Part shown: piece by piece, positions 42,231 through 53,615 of the stretch | Layout of the letters: the number at the start of each line of letters is the position of its first letter | How positions within the stretch are numbered: position 1 is the first letter of the stretch | Assembly (NCBI RefSeq): GCF_910594005.1 | Contig: NC_057848.1 | Span: forward strand, 53,399,616-53,463,615 | Origin: Cervus elaphus | Lineage: Eukaryota > Chordata > Mammalia > Artiodactyla > Cervidae | Length of the DNA: 64,000 nt | Reading direction: 5' to 3' | The notes under the pieces: generated by a model | Database searches by the model: none | What the model was told of the DNA's origin: nothing | The model's input: the letters and a program-made list of their open reading frames with translations, nothing else | Translations under genes and position numbers: made by a program

Positions 42231-43973
42231 AATACCAAGATGACACAAATGTTGGAATTATCTGACAAGCATTTAAATAAATCATCATAAAACTGCTTGA
42301 AAAAGCAATTACAAGCATGATTAAAACAAATGAAAACTTTGCTAAAAGTTTCAGCAAAGAAACAGAGGATGTAAAGAAGAACCAAATAGAATTTTCAAAA
42401 AAATTTTGAAAATTTTCAAAAAAAATTTTCTGAAAAATACAATAACCAAATCACTGGATATGCATGAGAAGAACAGAAATGACAGAGGAAAGCATCAGCG
42501 GACTTGAGATAGAATAACAGAAATTACCTAATATGAGCAATAAAGAGAAAATAGGTTGAAAAAAGTAAACAGATCCTCAGGGACCTGTGGGACAATAACA
42601 AAACATCTAACATTTGTATGATTGAATTTTCAGAAGAGGAGACTAGGTATTCACAGAAAAAAAAATGAGATTTTCAGAAATTTGACCGAAGACATAAACC
42701 TGCACAATCAAAAAGCTGAGCTAATACCAAATAGGATAAACAAAAAATCCACACCAACACATATCACAATCAGACTACTAAAAACTAAAGACAAAGAAAA
42801 AATATTGAAAGCAATAAGAGAAAAATAACCTTTATCTGTAAGGGAAAAAAAACCAATTAGGATAGCATTTATATAAGCAAAATTATAAATCATGTCCAAG
42901 TGGGGTTTATTTCAGGGATGCAAGTCTGGTTTAGTATTTTAAAAAATCAATCAATGGAATCCACCATATAAACAGGCTAAAGAGGAAAAACCACAGAATC
43001 ATATCAACTGATGGAGACAAACCATTTTAAAAATTTAACAGTGAGTTCTGATAAAAGTCTCAGAAAACAGGAGTAGAGGAGAACTTCCTTAACTTATTAA
43101 AAATATTTAAAAAACAACTTACATCTAACATGTTACTTAACAGACTGAATATTTTTCTCCTATTATTAGGAACAAGGCAAAGATATATTGTTACCACTCT
43201 TATTTGATATAGTACTGGAAGTTCTAGACAGTGCAATAGGCAAGAAAAAGGAAATAAAAGACATATAAATTAGAAAGGAAGAAATAAATTTGTACCAATT
43301 TGCAGATGACCTGATAGTCTATGTAGAAAATCTCCTAGAACTAATTTGGAATTTAGCAAGATCAGATGGTAATACCAACACACAAAAATCAATTAATTAA
43401 TTTCTATATACTAGCAAAGTACATGTGAACACCAAAATTAAAAGTACAATACCATTTACAATTATTCAAAAAAAGAGAAGTATCTAGGTATAAAACAAAT
43501 AAAAAATATGGATGACTTAATATGCTGAAAGCTACAAAAAATGATGAAATAAGTGGAAGGTATCAGTAAATGGAGACACCTACTGTATTCATGGACTGGA
43601 AAACTCGACACAGTAAACACATCAATTCTCCCTCAAAATAACATATAGGTTGAATGTGGTATCTGTCAAAATTGCAGCAAGATTTTTTTCTAGATATAGA
43701 TAATCATCCTAAAATTTATGTGGATACACAAGGGAGCTAGAATAGCAAAAGTAATTTTGAAAAAGAATAACAGGAGAGGAATTCAGTTTCAAGATATGAT
43801 TAGCTATAGTACTCAACAAATGGTGCTAGAGCAATTAGATATAGATAGGCCAAAAAAATGAACCTTCGATACAAAGCTTACACAAAAAAAAGCACATGGT
43901 GTATGGTCTGACTTATATAAAGTTTAGTAACAGACAATTTATGGTGGTAGGAGTCAGAATACTGGGCTTCCCT

Positions 43974-44182
43974 GGTGGCTCAGATGGTAAAGAATCCGCC
44001 TGCAATGGGGGAGACCTGGGTTCGATCCCTGGATCAGGAAGATTCCCCTAGAGGAGGGGATGACAACCCACCCCAGTATTCTTGCCTGGAGAATCCCCAT
44101 GGACAGAGGAGCCTGGCGGACTACAGTCCATGAGGTCACAGAGAGTCAAGATACGACTGAGCGACTAAGCACAGCATAGCAC
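43974..44182 (+). mobile_element. Bov-tA SINE, sense, inside L1M
   Basis: 'gggcttccctggtggctcagatggtaaagaatccgcctgcaatgggggagacctgggttcgatccctggatcagg' is an almost perfect head (A-box TGGCTCAGATGG, B-box GGTTCGATCCC). The body ends 'gagagtcaagatacgactgagcgactaagcac'. It is young-looking. Confidence 0.94.
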
Positions 44183-44365
44183 ATGTAGGTTGAAGACCGA
44201 CTGAAAGGGATCATAGGGGAACTTCCAGGTACAGTGAAAATGTTTAATGTCTTCACTTTGGTGTTGATTACAAGAGTATATGCATTTGTTAAAAATCATC
44301 CAATTGTACACTTAAGATCTGTGACTATCACTATATAAATTTCAATATTTTTAAGGTATTTCTTT

Positions 44366-44965
44366 AAACAGCAAAATGTTAACTAGAGAATTCTTTTGTC
44401 TCAAATACAGCAGAAAGTTCTAAAACATTACAAGTGAATCAAGTCAAATAATGTTAGATAAAACAAGACAATAAATTCATAATGGGCTATTGAACAAAAT
44501 TAAACCTTTTCCTCGGAGGAACACATCTATCAATTTTGAGATTGGTATTAGGGAGATATATGATGATTTAAAAAGTCTAGGATGGCAATACCTTCTTTCT
44601 CTTCAGAGGTACAAACAAATTTGAATCTTCACATAAGAATTTATTTTACATGGTAAAGGTATTCCAGAGAGGAAAAGGCAGTAACCTAACAAATCCAACT
44701 TGTGAGGACTGGCTGTATTACAGTAACTCAGATGTATGTTGATTATACCGGGGGAGATGATATCCTAGTGCTATCAAACCCACAGCATATTGTTATTCGG
44801 AATGCTGCTTCTGGATCTGAAATGCAAATCAGTTATTCTGTCCCATAACTAGTTATATTAGAATTTTAAATTGAAGAATTGGAAACAATTCAAAGTTGTA
44901 GAGAAAAATGTATAACCCTCTAAACTGAAACTGACACATTCAGAGCAAGGAGAAAGAGTGACCAC
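44366..44965. other. AT-rich sequence, no recognised repeat
   Basis: I can name no element. No frame exceeds 60 codons. Confidence 0.4.
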
Positions 44966-44969
44966 TCAT

Positions 44970-45558
44970 TTATGCATTCATTCATTAAACATTTATTAAG
45001 TGCCTACTGTGTGTCAGACCCTGTGCTAGATGCCAAGCATTTAAACATGGGTAAAATATCATCACCACCCTTAAAGAAATAACAGCCCACATGGGAGAAA
45101 CAGATACACAAACAGATAATTATGAAATAATATGTCAGGACAACAATAAAAATATACACAAGGCATAACTAAAGTATAGAGGAAGAGACCAGGGAAGACT
45201 TTCTGAAAGAGATACTACCTGAACTGAGTTTTGAAGGGTGAATAGGAGTTAGCTAGGTGATGAAAAATGTAGGGAGGGCATTTCAGGCACAATGAACTAC
45301 ATAAGCCAAGGCAGAGGCCTGGAGGAGAGAAACAGCAGAGTGTGCATAAACTACAAACAGATTAAGCGTTTTATGGGAGTGACAAGATCCAATTTGTGTT
45401 TTAAATAGAAAAGTCTGGCAGTGTAGGGGTGCAGTGAGGAGATAGGAAGGGAGGCAGGAAGACCAATTAAGAGATTGTTGTGGTTTAGACAAGTCATGAT
45501 GCAGTGCTGAACTAGGGAGGGCAACAGCAGTAGAGAAGACAGAAGAGATTATGGTCAA
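44970..45558 (-). mobile_element. L2 LINE 3' part, 0.6 kb
   Basis: Antisense L2 from the terminus ('gcattcattcattaaacatttattaagtgcctactgtgtgtcagaccctgtgctagatgcc') through 'gggaagactttctgaaagagatactacctgaactgagttttgaagggtgaataggagttagc', 'gagggcatttcaggca' and 'gggaggcaggaagaccaattaagagattgttgtgg'. Confidence 0.9.
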
Positions 45559-46537
45559 TGATCAATTTACTTAATTTGGCTTTCAAGATGCCATGCCCTT
45601 TTGATTTTTCTCCTACCTCTTACTGGCCATTCCTTCTCAGTCTTCTTTGATGGCCCTCCTCCTCTCTTCCACTTTTTAACTCAGGGCTCAGACTTTAGAT
45701 CTTTTCTCTGTCTTCACTCAGCTTTAAATACTGCTGTGCTTTAAATACTAGGTATGTGCTAAAGACTTCCAAATGTATAGCTCTTGTCTAGACATTTCCA
45801 TGGTATTTTCATATACCCACATACCTGCTTGACATTTCCAATTAGATATCTAATAAACATCTGAAACTAACATGTCCAAAACTGAACTCCTGCATGTCAC
45901 ACTCTGCCTATAGTCTTTCTCATCTCAGTAAATGCCACCTCCTTCCTCAGGCAAAAACTTAAAATTTTTAAAAATTGAAGTACATCTGATTTACAATGTT
46001 GTGTTAGTTTCTGGTGTACAGAAAAGTGATTCTGCTTTCTTTTTCATATTCTTTCCAATCACAGTTTATTACAGGACATTGAATATAGTTCCCTGGGCTA
46101 TACAGTAGGATTTTACTATTTTATCTATTTTATATATAGTAGTTTGCATCTGCTAATCACAAGCTCCTAATTTATCCCTCCTCACCTCCTTTCCCCATAC
46201 ATTTGTTTTCTATGTTAGTGAATCTGTTTCTGTTTTGTAAATAACTTCATTTGTATATTTTATATTCCACATATACGTGATATCATACAGTATTTGTCTT
46301 GTCTGACTTACTTCACTTAGTATGGTAATCTCTGGGTCCACTGATGTTGCTGCAAATGGCATTATTTTATTCTTTTTTATGGCTGAGTAGTATTCTGTTA
46401 TGTATATACCATAAATATAACATATCTTCTTTATCCATTCATTTGTCAATGGAAATTTTGTTGCTTTCATGTTTTAGCTGTTGTAAATGCTGCTGCCATG
46501 AGCACTGAGGTGCATGTTTCTTAGAATTAGTTTTCTC

Positions 46538-46711
46538 GGGACTTCCCTGGTGGTCCAGTGGCTAAGATTTGGTGTTCCCAGTGCTAGGGGCCTGGGGTTC
46601 AATCCCTGGTTAGGGAACTAGATCCCACAAGCTGCAACAAAAAGCTCCTGCATGCCACAACTAAAACCTGGCACAGCTAAATAAATAAAGAAAATATTTT
46701 AAAAAAATAAT
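46538..46711 (+). mobile_element. CHR-type tRNA-derived SINE inside L1, perfect 13-bp TSD
   Basis: 'gggacttccctggtggtccagtggctaagatttggtgttcccagtgctaggggcctggggttcaatccctggttagggaac' is a typical CHR head with B-box GGTTCAATCCC, and the tail is AAATAAATAAAGAAAATATTT. The TSD AATTAGTTTTCTC lies at 46525-46537 and 46712-46724. Confidence 0.94.
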
Positions 46712-47198
46712 AATTAGTTTTCTCTGGATATATGCCCAGGAGTGGGATGGTTAGATCATATGGTAGCTCTATTTTTGTTTTTTAAATCCATACTGTTCTC
46801 CATAGTGGCTGCACTGATTCACATTCCCACCAATAGTGTAGGAGGGTTCCCTTTTCTCCACACCCTCTCCAGCATCTGTTATTCATAGCCTTTTTAGTGA
46901 TGGTCATTCTGACCAGTGTGAGATGATACCTCAACGTGGCTATGATTTTCATTTCTCTAATAAATAGCGATGCTGAGCATACTTTCATGTGCTTGTTGGC
47001 CATCTGTATGTCTTCTCTGGAGAGATGTTTATTTACTTTTATTGCCCATTTTTGATTGGGTTGTTTGTTTTTTGTTATTGAGTTGTATGGGCTATTTGCA
47101 TGCTTTGGAAATTAAGCCCTTGCAGTTTGCATTATTTGCAAATATCTTCTTCCAGTTCATAGGTGGTCTTTTCTTTTTGTTTACGGTTTCTTTTGCTG

Positions 47199-47390
47199 GT
47201 AGCTCAGATGGTAAAGAATCTGCCTGCAATGCAGGAGACCTGGGTTCGATCCCGAGATGGGGAAGATCCCTTGGAGGAGGGAAAGACTACCCACTCCAGT
47301 ATTCTTGCCTGGAGAATTCCATGGACAGAGGAGCCTGGTGGGCTACAGCCCATGGGGTCTCGAAGAGTTGGACATGATTGAACAACTAAA
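47199..47390 (+). mobile_element. Bov-tA SINE inside L1
   Basis: 'gtagctcagatggtaaagaatctgcctgcaatgcaggagacctgggttcgatcccgagatggggaagatcc' begins a few bases into the head and ends 'cgaagagttggacatgattgaacaactaa'. L1 sequence resumes at 'ctgtgcaaaagcctataaattttattaggcccc'. An imperfect TSD (TTTCTTTTGCTG / TTTATTTCTCTG) is likely. Confidence 0.92.
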
Positions 47391-48190
47391 TTTATTTCTC
47401 TGTGCAAAAGCCTATAAATTTTATTAGGCCCCATTTGTTTCTTTTTCCTTTATTTTTATAGCTCAGGCTAAACTTTGAATTTATCCTTGACTTCTCCCTT
47501 GCATGCCTCATATCTAATTTATCTGCACATTCTGTTTGCTGTACCCTTATAATATACCCTGAGTTTATCCACTGCTCACCATCTAACGCTGTTCCCACCC
47601 TGCTCCCAGCCACCATTGTCTCTTGCTTGGACTATTGCAGCAGCTCTCTATTAGTCTAACTGCCTCCACTTTGCCCATAACCCTGTAATCTATTCTCAAG
47701 AATGTAGCCAGCATGATCCTTTCAAAAGCCCGATCACATCATCTTGTGCTCAAAATCCTCCAAAATTTTCTTATTTTGTTCAGAGTAAAAGCCAGTGTTC
47801 TCATTATGGCCTCTCTCCCAATCATACTCTTTTGAATTAATCTCCTAGCATTCCCCTCACTCACTTGCTCTGGCCATACTGGTTCCTTGAACACTAGATC
47901 CTTGAACAGTCCAGACATGTTCTTGACTGAAGGCCTTTCAGTGCTGGTTGTTTCCTCTATTGAATGTCATTCCCTCATATAGCAAATAACTGTTTAAATT
48001 ATTAAACAAAATAATTAAAAATTATTTTAAAAAATAATTTTTTAAATGTCCTTTGTCAGTGAGGGTATCCTGAACATCCTATTTAAAACTGCAAACTGCA
48101 TCTCACCAATGCTCCTAGTCCCCTAATTCTGCTCTATCTCTTCCATATTATATTGAAAAATATATTCACACATCATCATCACTTACTATA

Positions 48191-48233
48191 TATATATCAC
48201 TTAGGAGTGTATGTGCATATATATCACTTAGGA

Positions 48234-48262
<29 letters not shown>
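48191..48262 (+). repeat. (TG)n microsatellite with a 25-bp duplication beside it
   Basis: ATATATATCACTTAGGAGTGT occurs twice (about 48191-48211 and 48216-48237). An uninterrupted TG run of about 13 units then follows, to 48260. It lies within the L2 3' UTR. Confidence 0.85.
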
Positions 48263-48266
<4 letters not shown>

Positions 48267-48832
48267 TTGTCTATCTCCTCCCTTTAGAAGCTGAACAATG
48301 GGGAGAGACTTTTTTTTGGTACTCAGATGTTTCTCCAGCACCAAGAGCTGCACCTGGCACATAGTAGGCAATCAATAAATATTTGAAATGAATGAGTATG
48401 AAACAGAACCTATGGGGGATGAGAAAACATCAAGCAACAACCTTAATTAAATCTGATAAGAATATGAGAATTTGAAAAGAAAAGCCCTTCCGAGGGGCAT
48501 AGGGAGGGCTAATCATAGCTTCCTTCTTATTCTAATGGATTCCTGAGCTACAGAGAATACAAAGGTGGGTTATGTCTGTAAAACAGTTACCCACATTTCC
48601 CAGTAAGACACAAAGACTGAGCATCCTACCAGAAGGTCCACAACACTGCCTTACTGCCATAACCTCCAAGCCCAGAGGCCTTGAACACATGTACACACAG
48701 GCACACACACCCACAAAGACATCTGGTATGGACTCTAATAAAGTTTAGGCTAAAAGTTTAGGGATAATCTACAAATTTTAATTCTGCATATTCTCTCATT
48801 CTCCTAAAAACAAAGAACCAAGACTTATACCT

Positions 48833-48886
48833 CAAATGTATAATCTGGGACTTAAGAGGTCATCTAATCCAAACTCTTCCTTTATC
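48833..48886 (-). mobile_element. MIR3-like SINE fragment
   Basis: 'aatgtataatctgggacttaagaggtcatctaatccaaactcttcc' resembles the antisense MIR3 opening. It is cut by the CHR SINE. Confidence 0.5.
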
Positions 48887-48887
48887 A

Positions 48888-49131
48888 TTTCTTCTTCTTC
48901 TTTATAAATTTATTTACTTTGGGCTGTGTCGGCTCTTCATTGTGACATGCAGGATCTTTCATTGCACCATGCAGAATTCTCTCCAGTTGTAGCACAGGGG
49001 CTCCAGAATGCAGGGGCTCTCTTAGTTTCCCCATGAGATGTGAGATCTTAGTTTCCCGACCAGGGATCAAACCCTCATCCCCTGCATTGGGAGGCAGATT
49101 CTTAATCACTGGACCACCAGGGAAGACCCTC
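48888..49131 (-). mobile_element. CHR-type tRNA-derived SINE
   Basis: Antisense CHR: 'tttatttactttgggctgtgtcggctcttcattgtgacatgcaggatc', 'ttagtttcccgaccagggatcaaaccctcatcccctgcattgggaggcagattcttaatcactggaccaccagggaag'. The right end is the tRNA head. The minus-strand frame from 49157 is its translation. Confidence 0.9.
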
Positions 49132-50305
49132 TTTTTGAGAGCAAAGATATCTGTCATTCCAAATAAGAAATTGCTACTTCATTAATGTATTCCTTTTGAA
49201 ATACATATACACAAACACACATTATACATATTTTCTCCTTTCTCAGTTTCAAATAGGTATCTGATTTTGTTATGATTAATAAAGTACTTTTCTCTCTTAC
49301 CTTACTCCTTTCTCTGTCTCTATAGACAAGAATAGGTTTATATCTTTTATTTGGAGCTAATGGGATACGGTTTATGAATCTAAATGAATACCTATAATGT
49401 CTAGATTTAGATAGAACAACACACCTCATGAAATTAATTTAGTTAAAAATTGAATTTAAAGATCTGCTGCAAGACAGCATTGTTCTGCTTCCTGCTAAAT
49501 TACCATTTTATCATTAAAATGCATATTTTTATAATTTTAGTTATTAAACTAAAAAAGAGCAATAGAACTAAAGAAAAGGTAAGAGGAAGAGATAGATAAT
49601 TCTGACATATGAACTATGAGGAAAACTACAGTATCTGTTTTAGAATTCAATTTCTCACTGATTTAGTCTACTTTTTCTATCTCTGCCTTTGAATATCTAC
49701 TAAAAGCAATATATGGGGGCTACATTTAACTGTTTGTATCATATTTCATATTAATTTATACTAACTGAATAATAGTGTTGAAATTAAAATGGAGTTACTA
49801 TTAATGTCACACATTTTCTGCTATATTTCTGGGTGGTTTTGTAATTGAAGAAATCATTTGAAGATAAATTTTGTCTCTTCATGTTATTTTTTTTTTCACT
49901 TGGCTTTTCAGTTTCTGCTCATACTCTTTCAGTAAATACAACATGTTTTAAAAAACCTTCAGATATATATATATGTTTGTGTGTAAAAAATTATATGTGA
50001 GTTAGTATATATCTGTTTAAGCTTTTAGACATTAAAAAAATTCTTTATATTTTATACCAAAAGATAAATCTTCATACTTCAAGATACTGGATGTGTTCCT
50101 AGTTTTATCACTAAAAAGTTGACTTTAGCTCTGTATCTTCTCTCTTTCTACAACTTCAGTTGTATTATTTAAAGGAAAACATTTGTCAACAAATCCCTGA
50201 TAGGAAGCTTCTGAGAAGGTCTCCAGTGATCCCTGCCTCCCCAAGTACAATTCTACGCATTTAGGAAACATTGTTGAGTGAAAAATACAATACAAAGACT
50301 CTTGT
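49132..50305. other. AT-rich sequence, no recognised repeat
   Basis: Low-complexity runs lie at about 49884-49896 (T) and 49963-49978 (TA). No gene-like frame. Confidence 0.4.
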
Positions 50306-50309
50306 TTTC

Positions 50310-51725
50310 ACTGAACTCAAATTATATATTGAATCTTCTATTTTCTGTAGAATTTGATGTGGCCAATTTCCAACCTCTTGAAAATCTGTCCCCTCTTGGT
50401 TTCTGTAGTCTGGTATTATTCTGTTCTCCTATTAATCTTCAATTGTTTCTTCACTCTTCTTCACTGGCTCCACCTATCATTAAGTCTTAGTTCCTGGGCT
50501 CCGGATTTATAGAATTTATTTCTCAGCAAACCCATTCATTTCCTCAAACACAATACTTATCTCTTTAAACATAGCCTCTCAATTTTATATTTCTCATCCC
50601 ATTTCCTATCTAGTGACTCCCTGTGGCTGCTGCTGCTGCTGCTAAGTCACTTCAGTCGTGTCCAACTCTGTGTGACCCCATAGACAGCAGCCCATCAGGC
50701 TCCCGTCCCTGGGATTCTCCAGGCAAGAACACTGGAGTGGGTTGCCATTTCCTTCTCTAATGCATGAAAGTGAAAAGTGAAAGTGAAGTCGCTCAGTCGT
50801 GTCTGACTCTTTGCGACCCCATGGACTGCAGCCTACCAGGCTCCTCCATCCATGGGATTTCCCAGGCAAGAGTACTGGAGTGGGGTGCCATTGCCTTCTC
50901 CAGTGACTCCCTATTCATATATATTCCTATTTGGATAATCCCACGCCTTCAAGTAATGACCTAATTATCATCAACTACTTAAAATGTGTCTCCTTATGTT
51001 CTTATATTCCATCAATGACAGCACTATTCTCTTAGTCATCCAGTCTCACCATTAATCTTCTCTTGCTAATCAATCAAGTCCTGCTCATTTTGCCTTTACA
51101 GTATCTCTTGCATCCATTCTTTACTTTCCATTACCATGACTAGGTCCTCACCACTTGATGAATGGATTGACTATAATACTATCCTAACTAATTTCTAGTC
51201 TTTCTATTCCAATCTCTCCTTTATACTACTTCTAGGCTAATTTTTATAAAATATTGCCTTCATCATGTTATCATCCCAAATGAGGAAACTTTAATAGCTT
51301 TCCATTATCCATAAAACCTAAACTCCTCATCCTGACATTTTAAGCTCTCCAAATTTGCCTCTAGCCTATTTATTCAAACTAATTTACTGCTATTAACCAA
51401 TGCAAACTATTTACTCCAGTCAGGATGGTCTCCTTAAAGTTCCTAGAGCATATTAAGTTTATTTGGGCCTCTAGGATTTTGCTCATGATAGTCATTAAGC
51501 TTAGAAAGAATATTCCCCACTCCTCTGTTGTGCAAAATCCTACCTATGCTTAAGTCTCTCTTGGCAACAAGTCCCTTTACCACTTATACCCCTACTCTTC
51601 TTTTCTTAGTTAGTGCCTACTGTATACATTACTTGCTGTGCCTCTTAATCATATTTTTTCATAGTACATTTTTTCATTGTGTCAGTTTCCCTTGTAGGAG
51701 TCTAGCCTACTTAACACTAAGACAA
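50310..51725 (+). mobile_element. L2 LINE, 1.1 kb, split by BOV-A2
   Basis: The sense L2 starts around motif A ('tagaatttgatgtggccaatttccaacctcttgaaaatctgtcccctcttggtttctgtag', EFDVANF corresponding to AFDTVDH). It continues through 'tctctttaaacatagcctctcaattttatatttctc' to 'aatttttataaaatattgccttcatcatgttatcatccc' and 'gcctactgtatacattacttgctgtgcctcttaatc'. It is heavily diverged, but every block is in L2 order. Confidence 0.72.
50623..50901 (-). mobile_element. BOV-A2 SINE, full dimer, perfect 11-bp TSD
   Basis: The antisense (CTG)n at 50628-50643 is the element's 3' (CAG)n tail. The two BOV-A monomers are joined by 'aatgcatgaaagtgaaaagtgaaagtgaag'. The TSD AGTGACTCCCT lies at 50612-50622 and 50902-50912. 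The two monomers are about 80% alike in the core 'ggctcc...gggattc(t/c)ccaggcaaga(a/g)'. Confidence 0.95.
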
Positions 51726-51868
51726 GGGTCATCATTTGTTCCCTCCACCACTTTTTTTCAGCAATCCACAACAGCAGATCTGATTCTAAGTTTTAAAAAA
51801 TACTTAGAATCTCAAAGAGTCTTTGATTTCTGTAGGTTATATTTAATACCAACTATACAAAAAATTAG

Positions 51869-52086
51869 GTTTCCCAGGTGGTGCTAATGGTAAAGAACCC
51901 ACCTGCCAATCAGGAGACATAAGAGACACAGGTTCAATCCCTGGATCAGGAAGATCCCCTGGAGAAGGACATAACAATCCACTCCAGTATTCTTGCTGGA
52001 GAATCCCGTGGACAGGCAGAGCCTGGTAGGCTACAGTCCACAAGGTTGCAAACAGTCAGATATGACAGGAGCAACTTGGCACATAC
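51869..52086 (+). mobile_element. Bov-tA SINE, sense
   Basis: 'tttcccaggtggtgctaatggtaaagaacccacctgccaatcaggagacataagagacacaggttcaatccctggatcagg', ending 'gcaaacagtcagatatgacaggagcaacttggcac'. Several point changes make it older than the 43.97-kb copy. Confidence 0.92.
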
Positions 52087-52560
52087 TAGGAATTATAACT
52101 ATGACATTTTAAAAGTTTTGACTTATTTACTGTTTTAAATATAACAACAAGAAGTCAAATGTATGTTTACAGTAAGTAACAAGTTTATGAAAAATAACTA
52201 TATTTTCCAAAACAAAAAGAATAATAGGTTTGACTAATTTGCAAATCTTTTTAATATAAGAGAGTTCATTAGAAGACAGTTGAATTCCCGTGTCTCCTTC
52301 TGCATTCAATATGTTGTGATATGTTTTTTGTGATAGGTTCTTTTAAAGTATATGAAGAAAATCTGGCCTAACGTAAATATGTAACTGAAAAATGGAAGAG
52401 TAGCTGAATAATTGTTTCAGATAATTGTGGATATTCTTCTTTAATACTACACCAAAATTTGACACTGGTAGTTTAAGACAAATGCAGTGGGGAATCTGAA
52501 TCCATATTAATGAGTTTTTTACACATTGTTATATTCAAATCCATTGGTCAGCCTTGTATC
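52087..52560. other. AT-rich sequence, no recognised repeat
   Basis: I see nothing nameable in this short gap between two SINEs. Confidence 0.4.
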
Positions 52561-52771
52561 TTATTATTTTTTAAAAAATTATTTTGGCTGCCCTGGATCT
52601 CTGTTACAGCATGTGGACTCTTCGTTGTGGCAGGTGAGCTCTCTAATTGTGGCTCACTGGCTTAGTTGCCCCACAGCATGTGGGATCTTAGTTCCCTGAC
52701 CAGGGATCAAACCTGTGTCTCCTGCATTGGAAAGTGTATTCTTAACCACTGGACCACCAGGGAAGTTCCCC
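52561..52771 (-). mobile_element. CHR-type tRNA-derived SINE
   Basis: Antisense CHR: 'ttggctgccctggatctctgttacagcatgtggactcttcgttgtggcag', 'cttagttgccccacagcatgtgggatcttagttccctgaccagggatcaaacctgtgtctcctgcattgg', 'cttaaccactggaccaccagggaag'. Confidence 0.92.
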
Positions 52772-53163
52772 AGTCTTATGCTTTAAATGAATCTTTACTC
52801 AAGCATGATTTTACAACATCATGCATCGATCATTTGAAAAATAGTGTTTCACTGAGCTATGTAGATCTTCTAAATGGTGGCTTATTTCATTACATAATAT
52901 TTTTAAAACCACATTAGTTAACATCACTGCTGATCTTGAGAGTAACAGGCAGGAAGGCTAGGGTCCCCAAGCGAGGGAATAGACTGCAAGTGACAGACGT
53001 TTTTTTCCCTCTCCCTTAAGAGGAAGGAGAAAACAAACTACAAGTGTCAGACGGGTTTTTCCCCTTCTCTATACAAAATTAAAAGGAGGTTTCTTTTAAA
53101 ATTCTGTGTTGCCACGATGACACCTGATTCCACCTGAACTTAACTTTTCTCAAACCTTGAGCT

Positions 53164-53373
53164 AACCAATGCGTTTTTCTTGTGGAAATGTTTTTCTTAA
53201 GCTATGTTAATGAACTACGTATTTACTTTAGAATCTGCCTTTCTTCAAGTCAGTTCTGCCTAAGACTCAGAACCAATAATGGATCAACAAACCAGTTGTT
53301 TTACTCATGGAAATGTTCTCTTAAGCTGTGTTAGTGAAACTATGTATTTGCTTGGAAATTGCCTTTCTTCAAG
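53164..53373 (+). repeat. Tandem direct repeat in LTR U3 (about 124-bp period)
   Basis: 'tggaaatgtttttcttaagctatgttaatgaactacgtatttac ... cctttcttcaag' (53183-53249) recurs as 'tggaaatgttctcttaagctgtgttagtgaaactatgtatttgc ... cctttcttcaag' (53308-53373). U3 repeats of this kind often act as enhancers in gammaretroviral LTRs. That role is inferred. Confidence 0.8.
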
Positions 53374-53530
53374 ATTCATGTCAATTGTTTTATGGCCTGG
53401 GATAACTCACCTTGTGCCAATGCTATCTCAAAATGCATGTTATGGGTGAGAAGCCTGGTGCAACTCCCTGAAATCTGAGACATTTCCTTTCTCTAATTAG
53501 CAGCTTGCTAATAGGTATGTAACTTCTTGC

Positions 53531-53536
53531 TATAAA
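53531..53536 (+). promoter_or_regulatory. TATA box of the LTR
   Basis: TATAAA in 'cttgctataaactagcaag', about 80 bp upstream of the LTR's AATAAA. Transcription would start at about 53560. Position fits U3/R. Whether it is active is unknown. Confidence 0.6.
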
Positions 53537-53609
53537 CTAGCAAGGGGGTACTCTTTCTGCCCCATTCTAATGTCTGTGTCTGAAACTTTCTCTATCTCTT
53601 TTATACTTT

Positions 53610-53615
53610 AATAAA
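53610..53615 (+). terminator. Polyadenylation signal of the LTR (R region)
   Basis: AATAAA in 'ctttaataaaacgttatt', placed at the R/U5 side of the LTR as expected. Confidence 0.65.

Larger units (their letters stand above)
40690..44365 (+). mobile_element. Old L1M LINE with 5' UTR, ORF1, partial ORF2 and 3' end
   Basis: The 5' UTR starts at about 40690 ('aagagatgcacttctccctag', 'gtacagctaaaaacctattttatataaaacaaacacaag', 'gaggaaaaatggcagactggctaagg'). ORF1 sequence follows (about 42231-42850: 'ttggaattatctgacaagcatttaaataaatcatcataaaactgcttgaaaaagcaattacaag', 'tcagggacctgtgggacaataacaaaacatctaacattt'). The copy then jumps to the ORF2 RT region at about 42860 ('ttatttcagggatgcaagtctggttt', 'gcagatgacctgatagtctatgtagaaaatc'; the FADD-type box is at about 43302). 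It ends near 44365. A BovB and a Bov-tA lie inside. Most of ORF2 is deleted. The 5' UTR contains two tandem duplications. Confidence 0.85.
45961..47461 (-). mobile_element. L1 LINE, 5'-truncated, inserted into L2, imperfect 15-bp TSD
   Basis: The antisense L1 3' UTR ('tttacaatgttgtgttagtttctggtgtacagaaaagtgattctg', 'atagttccctgggctatacagtagg') runs into the ORF2 C-terminus (the minus frame near 46782-47003 reads CGEKGTLLHYWWECESVQPL). The flanks CTCAGGCAAAAACTT (45946-45960) and CTCAGGCTAAACTTT (47462-47476) are L2 sequence on both sides. About 1.1 kb of L1 remains after removing two SINEs. Confidence 0.92.
45575..48395 (+). mobile_element. L2 LINE, sense, split by an L1 insertion
   Basis: Segment 1 (45575-45960) covers the RT-to-C-terminal part ('ccattccttctcagtcttctttgatggccctcctcctctc', 'acatctgaaactaacatgtccaaaactgaactcctgcatg'). 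Segment 2 (47462-48395) continues in register ('aatttatccttgacttctccc', 'cttggactattgcagcagctctctattagtctaactgcctccac', 'cagcatgatcctttcaaaagcccgatcacatcatcttgtgctcaaaatcctcc'). It ends 'cacctggcacatagtaggcaatcaataaatatttgaaatgaatgag'. About 1.3 kb in total. With the 44970 fragment it lies head-to-head. Confidence 0.9.

Noticed and set aside
50628..50643. (CTG)n trinucleotide repeat as an expansion-type microsatellite
   Set aside because: It is the antisense (CAG)n tail of the BOV-A2 element. The same short run occurs at the 54.7-kb copy.
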